Positions 1 to 12,700 of a DNA stretch of 64,000 bases are shown here, piece by piece. Below the pieces are notes generated by a model. That model was not told the origin of the DNA and searched no databases. It worked only from the letters and a program-made list of their open reading frames with translations. Origin of the DNA: Eretmocerus hayati. Lineage: Eukaryota > Arthropoda > Insecta > Hymenoptera > Aphelinidae. The stretch's first letter is position 1, and each line of letters begins with the position of its first letter. The stretch spans positions 152,153,121-152,217,120 of the forward strand of contig CM056742.1 in assembly GCA_029851415.1 (NCBI GenBank), given 5' to 3'. A program made the translations under genes and the position numbers.

Positions 1-327
1 ACCCTTACTATGACTCTGTGATAGGCTACGGGAATCAATGTTCTACTTTCATCTCGCGAATTTAGTTCATTGCAGTTATAATGTTATAAAACAATTTCAA
101 CAAAATATGCAATGACTGTCCAGTGGGTTAAAGAGGAGCCCACAAAAAATGATACAAAACCCTCATAACATGCTGGCATAAAATCATCTGGGTAGGGATC
201 ACGTAACGTATTTTGAACTTGAAACCGATGGGAAGTAGTTGTTCCTATACCATACATGTTAGAAAATTGCGAGTGTAATCATTTCTCCTATTACTGCAAG
301 TCAGTAAACAGAAGTGTCTTACATTAA
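1..327. other. Non-coding flank, nothing recognised
   Basis: AT-rich sequence without a convincing open frame, repeat array or transposon end. It stops at the TAA (325-327) that flanks the first Harbinger-like MITE. Confidence 0.5.
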
Positions 328-689
328 CAAAAGAAAATCGTACACGGAACTAATATCACGTCGACCCTAATAGTCTTCGAAAATAAAAAAGATGAGGGGA
401 TGGATCAATATAAAACTTTAGTACCAAGGGTATTTAAATAGAATACGTTTAGAAAAATTTGAATTTAGTAACTCGGAGCTTTTTTGATGAATTAAATCTG
501 CGATAATACTTATATGTGTGAAATTTTTTCATCGGCCTAATGCATGTGCAATGAAATTACCATAACTTCATTTCAAAATAAAAGACCCATGGAGATACTT
601 CCATTGCTCACCAAAACGAAATGATTCCCAGAACTTCGTCAAGGTCCTTATTTCAGATAAACTATTTCTCAAGTTTGGTGCTCGCCTTG
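328..689. mobile_element. Harbinger-like MITE, copy 1 (diverged)
   Basis: A 362-bp non-autonomous element. The left end begins CAAAAGAAAATCG after TAA (325-327), and the right end finishes CTCGCCTTG before TAA (690-692), giving a matching 3-bp TAA duplication. The right part (about 595-660: ccattgctcaccaaaacg, then gaacttcgtcaaggtcc) aligns by eye with the right arm of the copy at 54055-54373. TAA/TTA duplications are known for the PIF/Harbinger superfamily; assignment to it is inference, since no transposase is present. This is the most diverged of the five copies after the one at 63.4 kb. Confidence 0.6.
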
Positions 690-692
690 TAA

Positions 693-2220
693 GTCTTTCA
701 TATTGTGGATAAAAAAAGAACATTGATCTTCAACTTTCGATACATGTTCTGGAAAGTTGGGGAACCTATTCCCTCACATGGGAAATATTATAATGACGAG
801 ACAAAAATGTTGGCAGAAGGTATTGTGCGTAAATGAAAGAAGTATTAGGATGTACTTTGAGATCAGAAAAATTCAATTTTCAAAAGTGAACTTGGATGAC
901 CATGAAACTCGTAAACTCAACTATAGAGGAAACTTTTGAGAATATTTCGGGGTGAGGGAATTTGCAAATGATACCATGACTAAAAATTTGAAGAAAGAAG
1001 CATTTTTTCATTATGGTCGATGAGCTGTTGATTATAGCATCGTTTGAGTATATATTGAAGTTTATTGATATTGCATTATGGATGAGACGATGGTTGAATG
1101 AAAAGCATATAAGTTGACGCGTTTACGATAATATGGCAATATAGCAGGCGATAATATCACCTTAATTGCTCGTCATTAATTGATATTGGAACGTATATGA
1201 GTGCTCGAACGAAGCGGCTCATTTGGTCATTCACATGTGAGTAACTATAATATCGTGTATAACGTGAAAGTAGTGGGCGCTGCAGTGCAACAGGATGTCG
1301 ATGACGTTGCAAAACTTGGGAATACAAATCTCGTTTTGCTTATTAATACATTCGGATATCGATGCAGATACCATTTTCAACATTTTTATAAGCCTCACCG
1401 ACGCTAATAAAAATTCGAAATTTCTTCATCCAACCGCTTTTGAAGACTCTGCGGCAGTAACGAGAACTTGAGATACGAAAATTGATATCGATAGTGTTTT
1501 TAATGATCAACTTTATTTTTATGAATCGATTTCATTCGTGGAATGTGCTTTGGCGAAGAAAAATTTACTCGTTTCAAATGTTATGGGTATCGGTGAATAA
1601 TGGCAGAGGGTTCGTAGTGATCAAAATTGTTATCACAAACGAGGGATTTTAGAGGAATGTGAAGTCCTCTTGCGTCAGGATGTACGTAATGATGAGTGTT
1701 ATAAGCTCGTTTGAAATTGGAGAAGAATTGTGGCAAAGCTGTTGGATATGATCGACAACGAAAATTTGAGAATATACGTCTTTTTTCGTAATGTTTCCAA
1801 AGATTGGTGCATGAATTTCAGATGCTTATATGAGTCCGCATATATATAATTCCCAGAGCAAAAAATGTGCTGGTGAATGAATCATCACGTAAATGCAGAG
1901 GATCAATCGATGCAATAAAACTCGAAATGAGTACACAGAGCTTGCATGAAAAAAAATATAATTGTCGAACTCCACATTGGCACAATTTGAATTACAATTC
2001 TTCGGAGGTGCTGTTACAGTGATGGCACCTATCGAACTCGGGATCGCCTGGTTGTCACCGCACTATGAATACATTTGCGTCCCGGAATACTCATCGGCTC
2101 AAGTGCGCCATACTATTCTATTAATAAACCATCCGTCGCTCTTACATATTGTAAAATATATCGGGCCTGATGCACTAGTCTACGTCTGTACGTATCTCTC
2201 ATTCTGTTGCACTTGTCGCA
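693..2220. other. Non-coding; possible decayed coding stretch 1523-1850
   Basis: No intact gene. One plus-strand frame from 1523 to about 1850 reads as protein-like sequence interrupted by only two internal stops before its end (segments ESISFVECALAKKNLL, RGILEECEVLLRQDV, NVSKDWCMNFRCLYES). I do not recognise a family. It may be an old pseudogene or transposon remnant, or chance. Confidence 0.3.
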
Positions 2221-3190
2221 CTTACGTATATGGGTAATTTCGTCGAAAGTGGGATTTTTTGGTGCCAAAATCGTCACGAGGAGTGATTTGAGCCAAAAAA
2301 TTATTTCAGACCCAGACGAGTTTCGGTGGCTCATAGGACCTTGATTTCCACTCGTTTGGTCACAAACAGGACGTACCAAAAGCTACGTATCTCAACAGTG
2401 AAGCCGGACAAAGATACGTCAAGTTTAAGGGGTCATAGAGGAGGACGGAATGGATATTTCGACTCAGAAAATATTCACACGGCTCGACAACCAATCGTAG
2501 ACTCTTTTCCGCATAGATTTGCTCTAATGCAAACAAATACTTCGAGAAAATGTGTTACGCAAAGCGATATAGCGCGTCGGGGAGGAGCACAACATGGAGA
2601 CGGAATTGACCAAAAATTTTGTACGCCTCTTCTGAAAACACGCTCAGGTGGTGCACTCGGCTACAGATTCGAGTTTTCGGCTACAGTTGCACGTGGATGA
2701 GGTGTATTTGGGCATTTGGAAGTCAACCTCATTGGTTAGAAAGACTCAATAGACGATCGGGGAGTTTGCCGACCTAATTAATGTTGTGCAAGCAGTTTCG
2801 GTGCGAACCCGTCTTCAAAGTGTCGGATAGCCGTGTTCGAGCTGAGGGCTCAATTTGGATTCGCATAGTGGTGGATTATGTTATTTGAAGTATTACAAAT
2901 TGAAGTGCATGGCTATACATGAGGATTTTCGACTCTGAATATGCGTCGTGATGAATTCAAAAGTCAAAGTTCAGTTTACGACAGGGGACGGAAAGGACAT
3001 TTCGACTCTTTATCAAGCATTACAAAATACGGGAGCGTCATGAATTGTTTCAAAAACTATCAACAAAGCTGCACACCAATAAAATACACTCCAGAACTTT
3101 GCTAAAATACACATTCCAACCCTTAGAAACTTGGTGGAACCTATGGAACCCGGAAAATCCCACTTTCGGCGGAATCACTCATGTAGATCT
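2221..3190. mobile_element. Terminal-inverted-repeat element, about 970 bp, non-coding
   Basis: Imperfect inverted repeats bound this stretch. The left arm contains CGAAAGTGGGATTTT at 2244-2258, and the reverse complement of the right arm contains the same 15-mer (3154-3168). Similarity extends outward through gggtaatttcg / gagtgattccg. I could not fix the outer ends or a target duplication. The open frames inside (for example 2326-2700) have no recognisable domain and are probably chance. Superfamily is not assigned. Confidence 0.5.
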
Positions 3191-6100
3191 GCAAACAGGC
3201 AGAGTATATAGTACATAGTGCCGTTGTCAGTTGGTTCTTGCGAGAGTCTCACTGCGCGCCCGCACCATGCGCCTAATGCTCCTGTCAGCGTCGATTATAA
3301 CGTGTCCGTTTCGCACAATATGCAAGTCTCGAGAGAGGGCGGGACTCCCATATACCCTCCACAAATTGTCTCTGTATTTGACGTTTCATAATATACTCCG
3401 CCCTGTTGGTGAATGTATTGCTAAATCTAATTCGATGAGGGCTGATTTTGATTATTGGCCTGTCATCCGCATAATTTAAAGATTTAATGAGTCGAAATGA
3501 ATCTATAATTGGATCGGACGAGTTGAGTATTCCGTATAGAGGGTGAACATTTTTAATGTTTATATTATGGTTATTGAGAATGAATTCTCTGAGCTCCTTC
3601 GATTGATTTTTGGCAGTCGATAACTCCTGGTTTACGGAATCTCAGTTGAATTTCACTGGATTTGACTAAAAATCAGTCGAATTCGACCGCGATTCCGTCC
3701 ACTCGAAGGCTTCGTCCGAATAGTCGAAGGAATTTGGACAGAATTCCGAGATGGCATCGATTTCATCTATAATGTTTTGATCAACGTTTCGCAAGTCACG
3801 GGCGCAATTATTTTCGCAAAAATTTGTTTCTTCGCTCAGCAACGTTCCGTGGAAAAATATTTGTAATTAAAATCGAGTTTCTACTCCAAGTCGATCATAT
3901 TCTTGAAGGAATTTTACCACTTCAACTGTGGGGAAGAATATCCCTATATTATATATCATATGTTGCTGATTCCTGCATGATCATTTGATCAATTTTTTCA
4001 TGATGCACGGGTTGGCTGAAAAATTATTCGGAAGAAATTTCCATTAAAAAATATTCGTAAGGGGCTGTCCAGTAATTATTCCCAATAAGGGTTCTTTTCT
4101 CTCAGAAAATAATGTTAGTCTGTAGGTTAATTTATACAATTCAATTTCCACCACGCCAAATCAAAAAATGCCCATCGAATACAACTTATCATGCTGAAGA
4201 TTCACCAGCGATGCAGTCAACGCTTAGCGTTGACTGCTATTATATATAACATCTAATCCATCGTTACATTCATCATCGTGACTTTTCATTTTATGTAATT
4301 CATTTACTCTTACGTAAGCCCATGCCTACACTACCTAATCGTACCAAACTCTAGCAAAGTCTAATACATAAAACCCGCTCAAACACTCATTTTTAACATT
4401 CAGTCATCAGTTTTAATCAATGTAAATTGTTCATTCTTCGTTGAGTTGAAATAAAATTATATAGCAAATCGAACGTCGTCGTCGTGCCAGACACCGCACA
4501 TATAATTATAAGCATCCTTTTGCTCGATTATTTGCACAGAGTTAAAGTTATTTAGTTGAGTATAAGCCGACAAGATATTTTTGCAAAAGTTATTATTACG
4601 GTATCGAAAAAACATTAAGATAACAAAGTCGGATAGTAATAATGGACACATCAATTAATTTTGACGCCATTTCAACGGATGCTCAAACCAGCCACCTCTA
4701 CTACTATTATAGCTAATCTGCATCGCATTTCGTGCTAAACTCTCAAGTCTTGGCTAATAATATACAGCTCTGATGTTATAAACTCGACTTCTAGAACTTG
4801 CAGTATCTATAGATATTCCTTCTATATGACTTCTGCCTTTCTGAGCCATTATAATTCATTGTTGAGCTTACATCACTATGCTACGGTGGTGTGGTGCTAT
4901 CTCTTATACGTGTATTTATATATATATCTGTTGGATATATTTCGCGCAGCCAATTTCCGCGGATTGATTTTATTTTGTCTGGCTTCTGACAATTTGTTTG
5001 AAATCTGCTTTAAAACCCGAATCAAAATATCATCCGGCAGCTGGCCATAAATTTTTGCGAATTTTCCCCCTTTACATTTCGAATTTCTAGTAATTTTAAC
5101 AAAATTTATTTAAAATTATAGTATATTGTAAAGGTTTGAGAGTGAGATAGCAGAGGTCATACAAATAAAAATCAGCGCGAGTATTCATTGGAACAGAAGC
5201 CAATGAAGACAATAAATTAGCACTAATAGGACTTCTCATTCGCGGAGAGAACCGGATAATGTTGAATATGAAAAACTTGTGACGTTGGACTGTCACATAT
5301 ATGTATTTATACCTACATCATCACACATATAATACTCGTGAGTGAGTGAGCTTAAAGATCATCGAAAAGATCATTGCATAAAACATGGTTGTGGATGTCG
5401 TTGAATGAGAAAGAGTGAGGTAATAAATCACGTAGCTATCGATCGTTGCTTTTTACAGTCTCTCTACATGTAATCATAATACCAAATGAAAAAAATATCA
5501 GATCCACGTATAATGAAATTCAAATATATGACGGATAGGTTATTGAGAATCTGCACAAAAATATCCAAAAAAATGATGTTTTGTGAAATCAAGGAATTAT
5601 TGCTAATTGTTGGAGGAGAGCGGGAGAATTCAAATTACCGTGGAAGAGACAGACATTTAATCGCGATTATTCTGCAATTTTCAATAGTACGAGAGAGGGA
5701 AGCTTGACATACGTCAGGAATATCCCGCGATGCACATTCAGAGTCCCGTGAATAAGCTGCACATTTACAGACTCTGTCTATGTTTCACACACGTGAGAGG
5801 TTCGATGACAGCAAAGTCCCTGATTTTGCACGTATAGATATAAAAGGATCGAAGGCGATTTGCAGGCCCCTCACTCACAGATTGTTTCAGAATAAAATTC
5901 TTCTCTTTCGTTCTTTCTGATTTCTAGCAAATGTCAGTTCAATAAAACATTACGTACTTGCTGTTCCTAAATATCTATTTAAAAATTCTATTACTGGCGA
6001 ATTTATTATTAGCAGCTGCTTTGTCGAATTTGTATGATTCGAAACTTTTCTTTGCGCGCTTGACTCGGGTGGTATGCGCTCAACGACAATAAAATTTTCG

Positions 6101-9100
6101 ACTTATTTTTGAGCCATTTTTCACGATTGTAAATATTTTATGTGATACATTTTGAGTTTGTTATCGAATCATTGTGTAAGAAAAGAGAAGCTTATCCTAC
6201 TGATCATCGATTCGATCTGAAATTGCATAATTGGCGTTAGGTGTACTTTTTACTGTCTGAATTAATATAGACTAAAATCTAGGTTACGCTCATATGATTC
6301 GCAAAAGGGATCTGAATTTATATGATCGATATCTGATTGAGCTGTCTAAAATTTCAATAGACGGGTTACGGTGGCGGCGCCGCGTGGACGGCTATTTTGT
6401 TATGAGAGTATGTTGTCTCAGATGCTTATGATCGAATTTCTCTCATTCTATTGAAAAACGGGAGACGTATGCGAGAAATGTATTACAAGATACTTGTACC
6501 CGATTTCAATTTATAACTCAAAAGGCCCATAATCACACTTTCTAGAAATCTCTTGTTATGTCACACACACGAAACTCGATTCGACAACGACTACCTAATC
6601 TTCACCAAAATCAATGTTCCCAGTTACGAAAAGCTTATCGGGCTACAACACTTTACAACACTATCGGAAATTAGCGATCATTTGTCCAAATGCCAGAATT
6701 TGCTCGAACATCACTTTATACATGCCTAACCTAAACACTTGTATACAACGTTATACGCTCATCTGAATGAGGCACGGAATGAGGAGTTTGGTTCGATTTT
6801 AAATCCAAGAAAAATCATCCAAGGACACACAATACCAATTAAAAACAAATTGACTTTTTCATCCTGATGAGTGAATCTAGGCTTCAAAGTCTTTCCGAAG
6901 ATTCGATTCTAAATTAATTCGACAAAGCTCTGATTCCCTCCACCTCGTGAACCTGTCACCCGTCACCCGCAGCATAATAGTATAGTCCTGGTTTCCCTCT
7001 CTCCATCTCTCTTTCTTTAACTTCTTCTCGTTCTATTCCGATTCTGTATTTTTTCTCGCTCGGCTCGTTTTTATATATGTTGCCGCGGGTCGAGCCAAAA
7101 TTTTTACGGCACCATCACGAAAATTTCAAGGTCTCTACATATTCGAGAGAGATCTTCAACAACGGGGCATCACGGGATCCTATCTTTTTTTTTTCTCGTG
7201 GGTGGTAAAATTTATTGTGAGCTGACCTATACAGCAGTATATGATGGTCTGCGTGAAGAAGTGAGACATGCGCTTTTCCTAACATGTGGATGCAGTTCTC
7301 GACGTTTTACAAGCTGCATCGCTCTTTGTCATATTCTTTGAGAGAACCTCTGATGCATCAGCCTCGAGCCATTATTTACCGACACGCTCGTCGTGTCGTG
7401 TTCTGTTGCACGGACCGATCGTTTGTAATTTTATTGTTTAGTTGGATTTTTTCATCTTTGAGAGTCGTTTTTTGTGCGCACATGGACGTAGATTAAGATG
7501 AAATGACGTTGATTTATCCAGAATCTAAAGGATTTTGAAGTTGTGCGCAATTTTCAAGAATTGGTGGTCAAATTTGCATTTTTTTGTTGGGAGATGACTC
7601 ATTATGATATAAATAGTGTGTTCTGGTTTCTCAATGACAAAATAATTTTTTTTGCAATTTTCCGATGTTTGGGTGGTTACAAAACTGTAAAAAATAGTAT
7701 TCGCAACTCGTCTATGAGGTTCCTCGCTTCCGAGCGATTATTTTGACCTTCACCTGCGGCTCAGGCCGAAAACCAATAAATCAGAAGCGAGCTACAACCT
7801 CATCAACTCGGTGCAAAATCTACTATTTTCTTATGATAGAAATAAATGACATTATTTTTCGCATTTTCATTCTATCTGCTAGAAATCTCGCGCCACCTTG
7901 CATCAGGGCTGAATCACATTGTTCAGCATTTTCATTCGATTAGCCAGATAAGTCTTTTTATTTGGCACCAACAGCCCAAGACGTGAGCCAAATTCGTCTT
8001 CACATTATGAGTAATTTTTTTTGTTTGTTAATCAATTCGAATGAAAAGTCCGAAATCATGCATTCAATCGTGACAACTAAATCTAACGACCCACCGCAAA
8101 ATTGAACACTATTTTTCAAACGACGAAATTTTGCTTGGGGCAATCCAGTTGCGAAAATTCGCGAAAAAATTTCTCCCCAATATTCCCAAATTTTGGTCTG
8201 AGTGCCTCAAAATAAGACACGCATCCATTCCGCAATCAATAAATTCAACTGCACACGTACGAATATATGGAGAAAACCTCGGAGAAAACTGATATCACCG
8301 GTCCATTCATGTGGAGCAATGGTAAAAAGCCGCCAATCGCCGATAGTATTTGAATTTCACCGATCAAATGTCACCCGCGGAAAATCAAGCAGACTCATGT
8401 TACATATATCGCAGTAGTTTATACTGGTGCATTATCAACAGCTCTCACCTCTCTAACATCTCAACTGATGTTTATAAAACACTGCATAGTAATCTAAATA
8501 CACCGGCAGCGGCACGGCGCTCTCAACCTGTACGGTATAATACCGAAAACGAGACCTGTCGTTCGAAAGCTCATAAATATCAAGAAACAATGCCCATAGT
8601 CGACATGACCGCAAACCGCATTTTACACGCCACACTGTAACATGGAGAAAATTTCTATTCTATTTCAAGCCTTATATGTTATACACACCTCGATTACGCT
8701 TCCGTAGTGCATTATATACTTTGGCTAAACGTACACCTATCTATATCCAATATAAGAGAACACCTTTTTCAATCGCCCAAACTGATGCACGTATATACGC
8801 GAGAGGAGGCGAGATTCACGCGTGCCACCATCGGGCTTTCCCCCTCGCATCGACTTTTATAATACTCTCTCGAGAGTCCACTTCGCACGCGCCCACCTTT
8901 TTCCCTCGCTTCTTCAAAGTCACACCCAATATATGTATAAGTATTTACTATAAAAGGTGTATTCTACAATAACTGAGCGAAGAGTCATCGAATCGTATTA
9001 TGGTTTCCTCGATTATATAGCATTTCTGACTGACGGACTTATTCGTATCACACCTTTCATGTAATACCAAACATCATGTAACCGCAGAAAAAATTGAATT

Positions 9101-9550
9101 TGACTCGTCCATTTGCGATGCTCGGGCACGCGCCATCATATTATAGCTGACCGCAACCATAATACACACAAAGCCGCAATTGTGTACGCATACACACTGT
9201 GGATTTTCCAAACCAGATGCCTTGCGCTATTGTTGGAATTTCACATTCTATTTTTGCGTCACGATTCTGCCATAACACTTTGACCGGATCATCTATATGT
9301 ACAAGCATAAAGTTGATCCTAATTCATACATTTATTGAGATCGATCGAGAGTCACACCCATCTTCAAATCATCACTGTACTGTATATGTAATGGGTTCTA
9401 TACGTGGTCCGTCAACGCCCTGATATTTTCTACAGAATAGCCGTCGGTCAATTAACGTCAAAATGGGCGGGCTTTTCAAATTGTGTGTCACTTATACGTA
9501 CGACGCGATTTGTGGGTGGGGTTGTAAGTCTTCTAACTGACGATGTTGAC
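3191..9550. other. Gene-less stretch, probable first intron of the MSRRKQ gene
   Basis: About 6.3 kb without a supportable exon. If the minus-strand exon at 9557-9785 is real, this DNA is its first intron. It includes a small perfect hairpin (4213-4237), a CT-rich tract near 6985-7060 and CpG-containing stretches near 7300-7480 and 8760-8900. I found no downstream zinc-finger exon (no C2H2 linker such as TGEKP) on the minus strand here, so the next exon should be further left, outside the window. Confidence 0.4.
4213..4237. repeat. Short perfect hairpin
   Basis: Arms GCAGTCAACGC (4213-4223) and GCGTTGACTGC (4227-4237) around a TTA loop: 11 perfect pairs. Function unknown. Confidence 0.7.
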
Positions 9551-9556
9551 ACTTAC
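9551..9556 (-). promoter_or_regulatory. 5' splice donor after the MSRRKQ exon
   Basis: ACTTAC on the plus strand reads GTAAGT on the minus strand, a consensus insect donor directly after the Asp-rich coding run. It explains why the similarity to a real protein stops there although the frame stays open for about 20 more codons. Confidence 0.7.
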
Positions 9557-9785
9557 GGGCGTCATCGTCGTCGTCGTCGTCATCATCATTGTCAAGTTGA
9601 GCTTTATTGACTGCTGCCGCAGCGACGGCCAATCTGGCCTGTAGCAACTGCTGATCGACGTCTCGTAACAGTAGGTTCTGATGATTCGAACCCGACGCCG
9701 CATCAATACCAAGCTGCTGCTGAAGAAGTAAAAGCTCCTCTTCGGGATTAGCTCGGCTTGGTCGGGCCTGCTTTCGCCTCGACAT
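9557..9785 (-). CDS. First coding exon of an MSRRKQ-type zinc-finger repressor (BCL11/SALL/FOG-like), partial
   Basis: Read on the minus strand from ATG (9785-9783), the exon encodes 76 residues beginning MSRRKQARPSR. It continues with an acidic/leucine/glutamine stretch (EEELLLLQQQL, residues 15-25), a second Q/L-A-rich stretch (about 45-60) and a run of nine Asp (about 67-75). It ends at a strong donor, CCC followed by GTAAGT (9556-9551), leaving phase 1. The N-terminal MSRRKQ motif is known from SALL, BCL11 and FOG proteins, where it binds RBBP4/7 and recruits the NuRD co-repressor. A frame upstream (from 9854) is also open, but the conserved motif fixes the start at 9785. No zinc fingers are visible in the window, so the particular family (BCL11/CG9650-like or spalt-like) is not settled. 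The rest of the gene should lie to the left beyond a long intron. Confidence 0.72.
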
Positions 9786-12700
9786 GCCTGCTGGGCCAGG
9801 CGCTACCTTGCGCTCAATACGGGCACACTCTATCTTTTTATTTCGCCGACACACTGATAACGCAATTCAAATTTTCCCGCTAAAAACTCTCTCGCACCAG
9901 CTTTAAAGTTCACTAAAGCTCAACAGAACGACCCTATACTATCATCGATATCAATAACGATAATGAAAATATGTGATGCACAAATAAATCATGGCCCAAG
10001 GCACACCAGGGCTACTACTACACTCCGCGGAGCAATTGGGCCCTACCCGGCCACTAATTATGCTCCACATGGTCCGAATTTTATTATTATCACTCATTCG
10101 GTCTGACAAGCACATCACCCAAAAACTGCATTGTTATTAATTATTATAATTAACGCTCAATTTACAATATGTAAAATGAATATTTCACGACGCGCGCGCA
10201 CGCACGGCTTTATAGCCGGCCTACTGGCTATTATCAATCATAGCCGGTGCGCCGGCGGCTCGGGCTCGACTGGCCGCCCGGCTCAGTGAGGGTACCCCGC
10301 GTGCAACATTGGAGATCCCGGTAGCTCGTTCTGATGCATCCATCTCTCTCTATATACGAGCATTGAGTATGTGTCTGAGTCTGGCTGAGCTGAGCTGCGA
10401 GTTGAGACAGCAGCAGTGGGGTGCAGAAATATATATGGTGGGGCAAGCGGGGGCAGAAATACGAAAAATTGCACGCTTGCGGGGATGAGCTGCATGAAAC
10501 TGAGTGAGCAAGAGTATAGAACGTCCATGTGTATCGCGAAATTATCCGCGAGAGTTGCCCCGTCTTTGGTTGTCCGCCCCGCTGCTGCTGTCAATTTCTC
10601 CCCACTACGGGGTACTGGCGCGCGCAGTTATACCCCCACCACGTGATCTCACGGGGCGGCGCGCGCAACGCCTATCCCCACTCCGATGAAGATAGGCGCT
10701 CGAGCGCGCCAGGATGTGCTAGCGGAGAGTGGACTGGCTTTTTTGCAAGGTTTGGTCTCTGTACACGATGGACAATGTGCATTTCGAGGTTGTTAACACA
10801 CGTCAGATCAATTGACGATGTCAAACATTGGAAAATTGATTCAAAAGAAAACAAAAATAAGAATGAGGTTAGAACGATTGATCAGTGAACAAGAACACAC
10901 TGCGCTACCCTAATGGATGAGAAGGCGAAAAAAAATCAGAATTACCAGGACGTGAAACCACAAGATGTATCAATGGAAAGAAAGAAAAGAAAAATTGAAT
11001 AAAAGGTCAATAATTGTGTATCCAGAAACAAAAAGGAACAGAATAAAATACTTCATCTGGATAGCCATCTGAACAAAAGAAGGATCAATCAGACAAAAAC
11101 ATATGAAAATTTCTATTCGTCGATCAGCTAAGCTTTCCAGAAAAGCTTACATTTTCTAAAATGACATACTTGAAATGCTGAGCTTGCGAGTCTATAATCG
11201 GAGGAAAGCTCGCAATGAATGAGCGCCGAGTCAGACTCGCCTGTATGCATCAGCCAACTCGGCCTCTCTGCTAGCGCGAGCAGGCGTCCACGATGCGAGC
11301 TTCCCCCACTCCTATATATACCCTTTTCGCTCGGAGCCAGCTTGGCCTCATCGTTGTGTGCCGAGCTCGTCGCGATGGGCGGGGACTCTGAATCGCGGGT
11401 GGACGATACTCCGCCTCCTTATGCATTATTATCATATAGCCCCGGTACGGCGCGCCAGAGCTATGATTTTATATGCCATTGCTGCCGACGCTGTGCTATA
11501 CGGAGAAGATCTATATTACTAGCTAGCCGGCCCTCGCGAATTATCCTCCCCCGCATATATATCAGGAGGGGGTGAAAACGGGCGACGCGCTCCTTCTTCA
11601 TCGATCGGCTCACGCTTGCAGCCCCCGTTTCCCCCGATATTACCGCTCCCACGCTATATCTCTCTCTCTTTCTCCCGATGCTGTACATGCGCTCGTATGT
11701 ATGTTCGGAATTGTATTGTACAGAGAGCGGGTAGTTTCTACACTCTATTCTTGCGATTCACGATCTGCTGTGTAACCTTTTCATCTTGGAATATTGGTCT
11801 CATTTCTTGAAAGTAATTTATAGAAAATGGAAATAATCTGATATGATGATTGATTTTTTTGCTCACAATCATAATGATGTCAAGGAGAAAGAATGTATGA
11901 GTCGATGATTTAAACTGAAGATGTCCCGGTTTGGTTCCGGTGTCAAATTGACGGTCTTCTTCCTTTCGAGCAATGAGTACCGGGCGGATGGACGGATGCA
12001 GAAGCATATTATTGAACTCTTGATATGTTGAAACAAAATTGATAATAGGTACAGCCATTCCACTTCCCTATTATTTGAATTTATACAATTTGAATCCAAT
12101 ACGGGGAATGGAGGTCCTTATTATTCTTTCCGAGATGAGACCTTTCATGGTTATGAACACTGATGCCAACAATTCTCTAGCGTAAATTTATTATTTCTAC
12201 CGGTTCGAGGATCTCCTGTTATCCTGCACCATAAAACGAGGTGAGAGTCAGCATTTTCTGAATTCCTTTAACAGTGCGTACCTGAAAGTAATCATCTCGA
12301 TATTTTGAGTCGACTGGCATTAGTGATGAGATGAAACCATTCCGGAATGTGGCGAGGCACAATGTAACGACAGGTTGGTGAGTGATCATCGGAAACTTGG
12401 ACATCGGTTATTTTGAGCCTACAATTTTGAATTCCTCGAAGTTCTGACGTGAGACCGAAGAATCCCAAGTTACACATGGTTACCCAATAATGGACTCATA
12501 ACTTAATTGCTAAAAAGTAAACGCAGCTTAACTGGAACTATGGCTATTTTAATCAAAAGCTTGATTAAATTGCATGGAATAATAATCTGTTCGAATCTAA
12601 TGCTATTTATGAACTATATATTTCCTTCAATTCAATTAAAAGTAGATGCATGTCTCAATATGTGATCTGTTATCATGCATAAAAAACCTAAAAGAATCCT

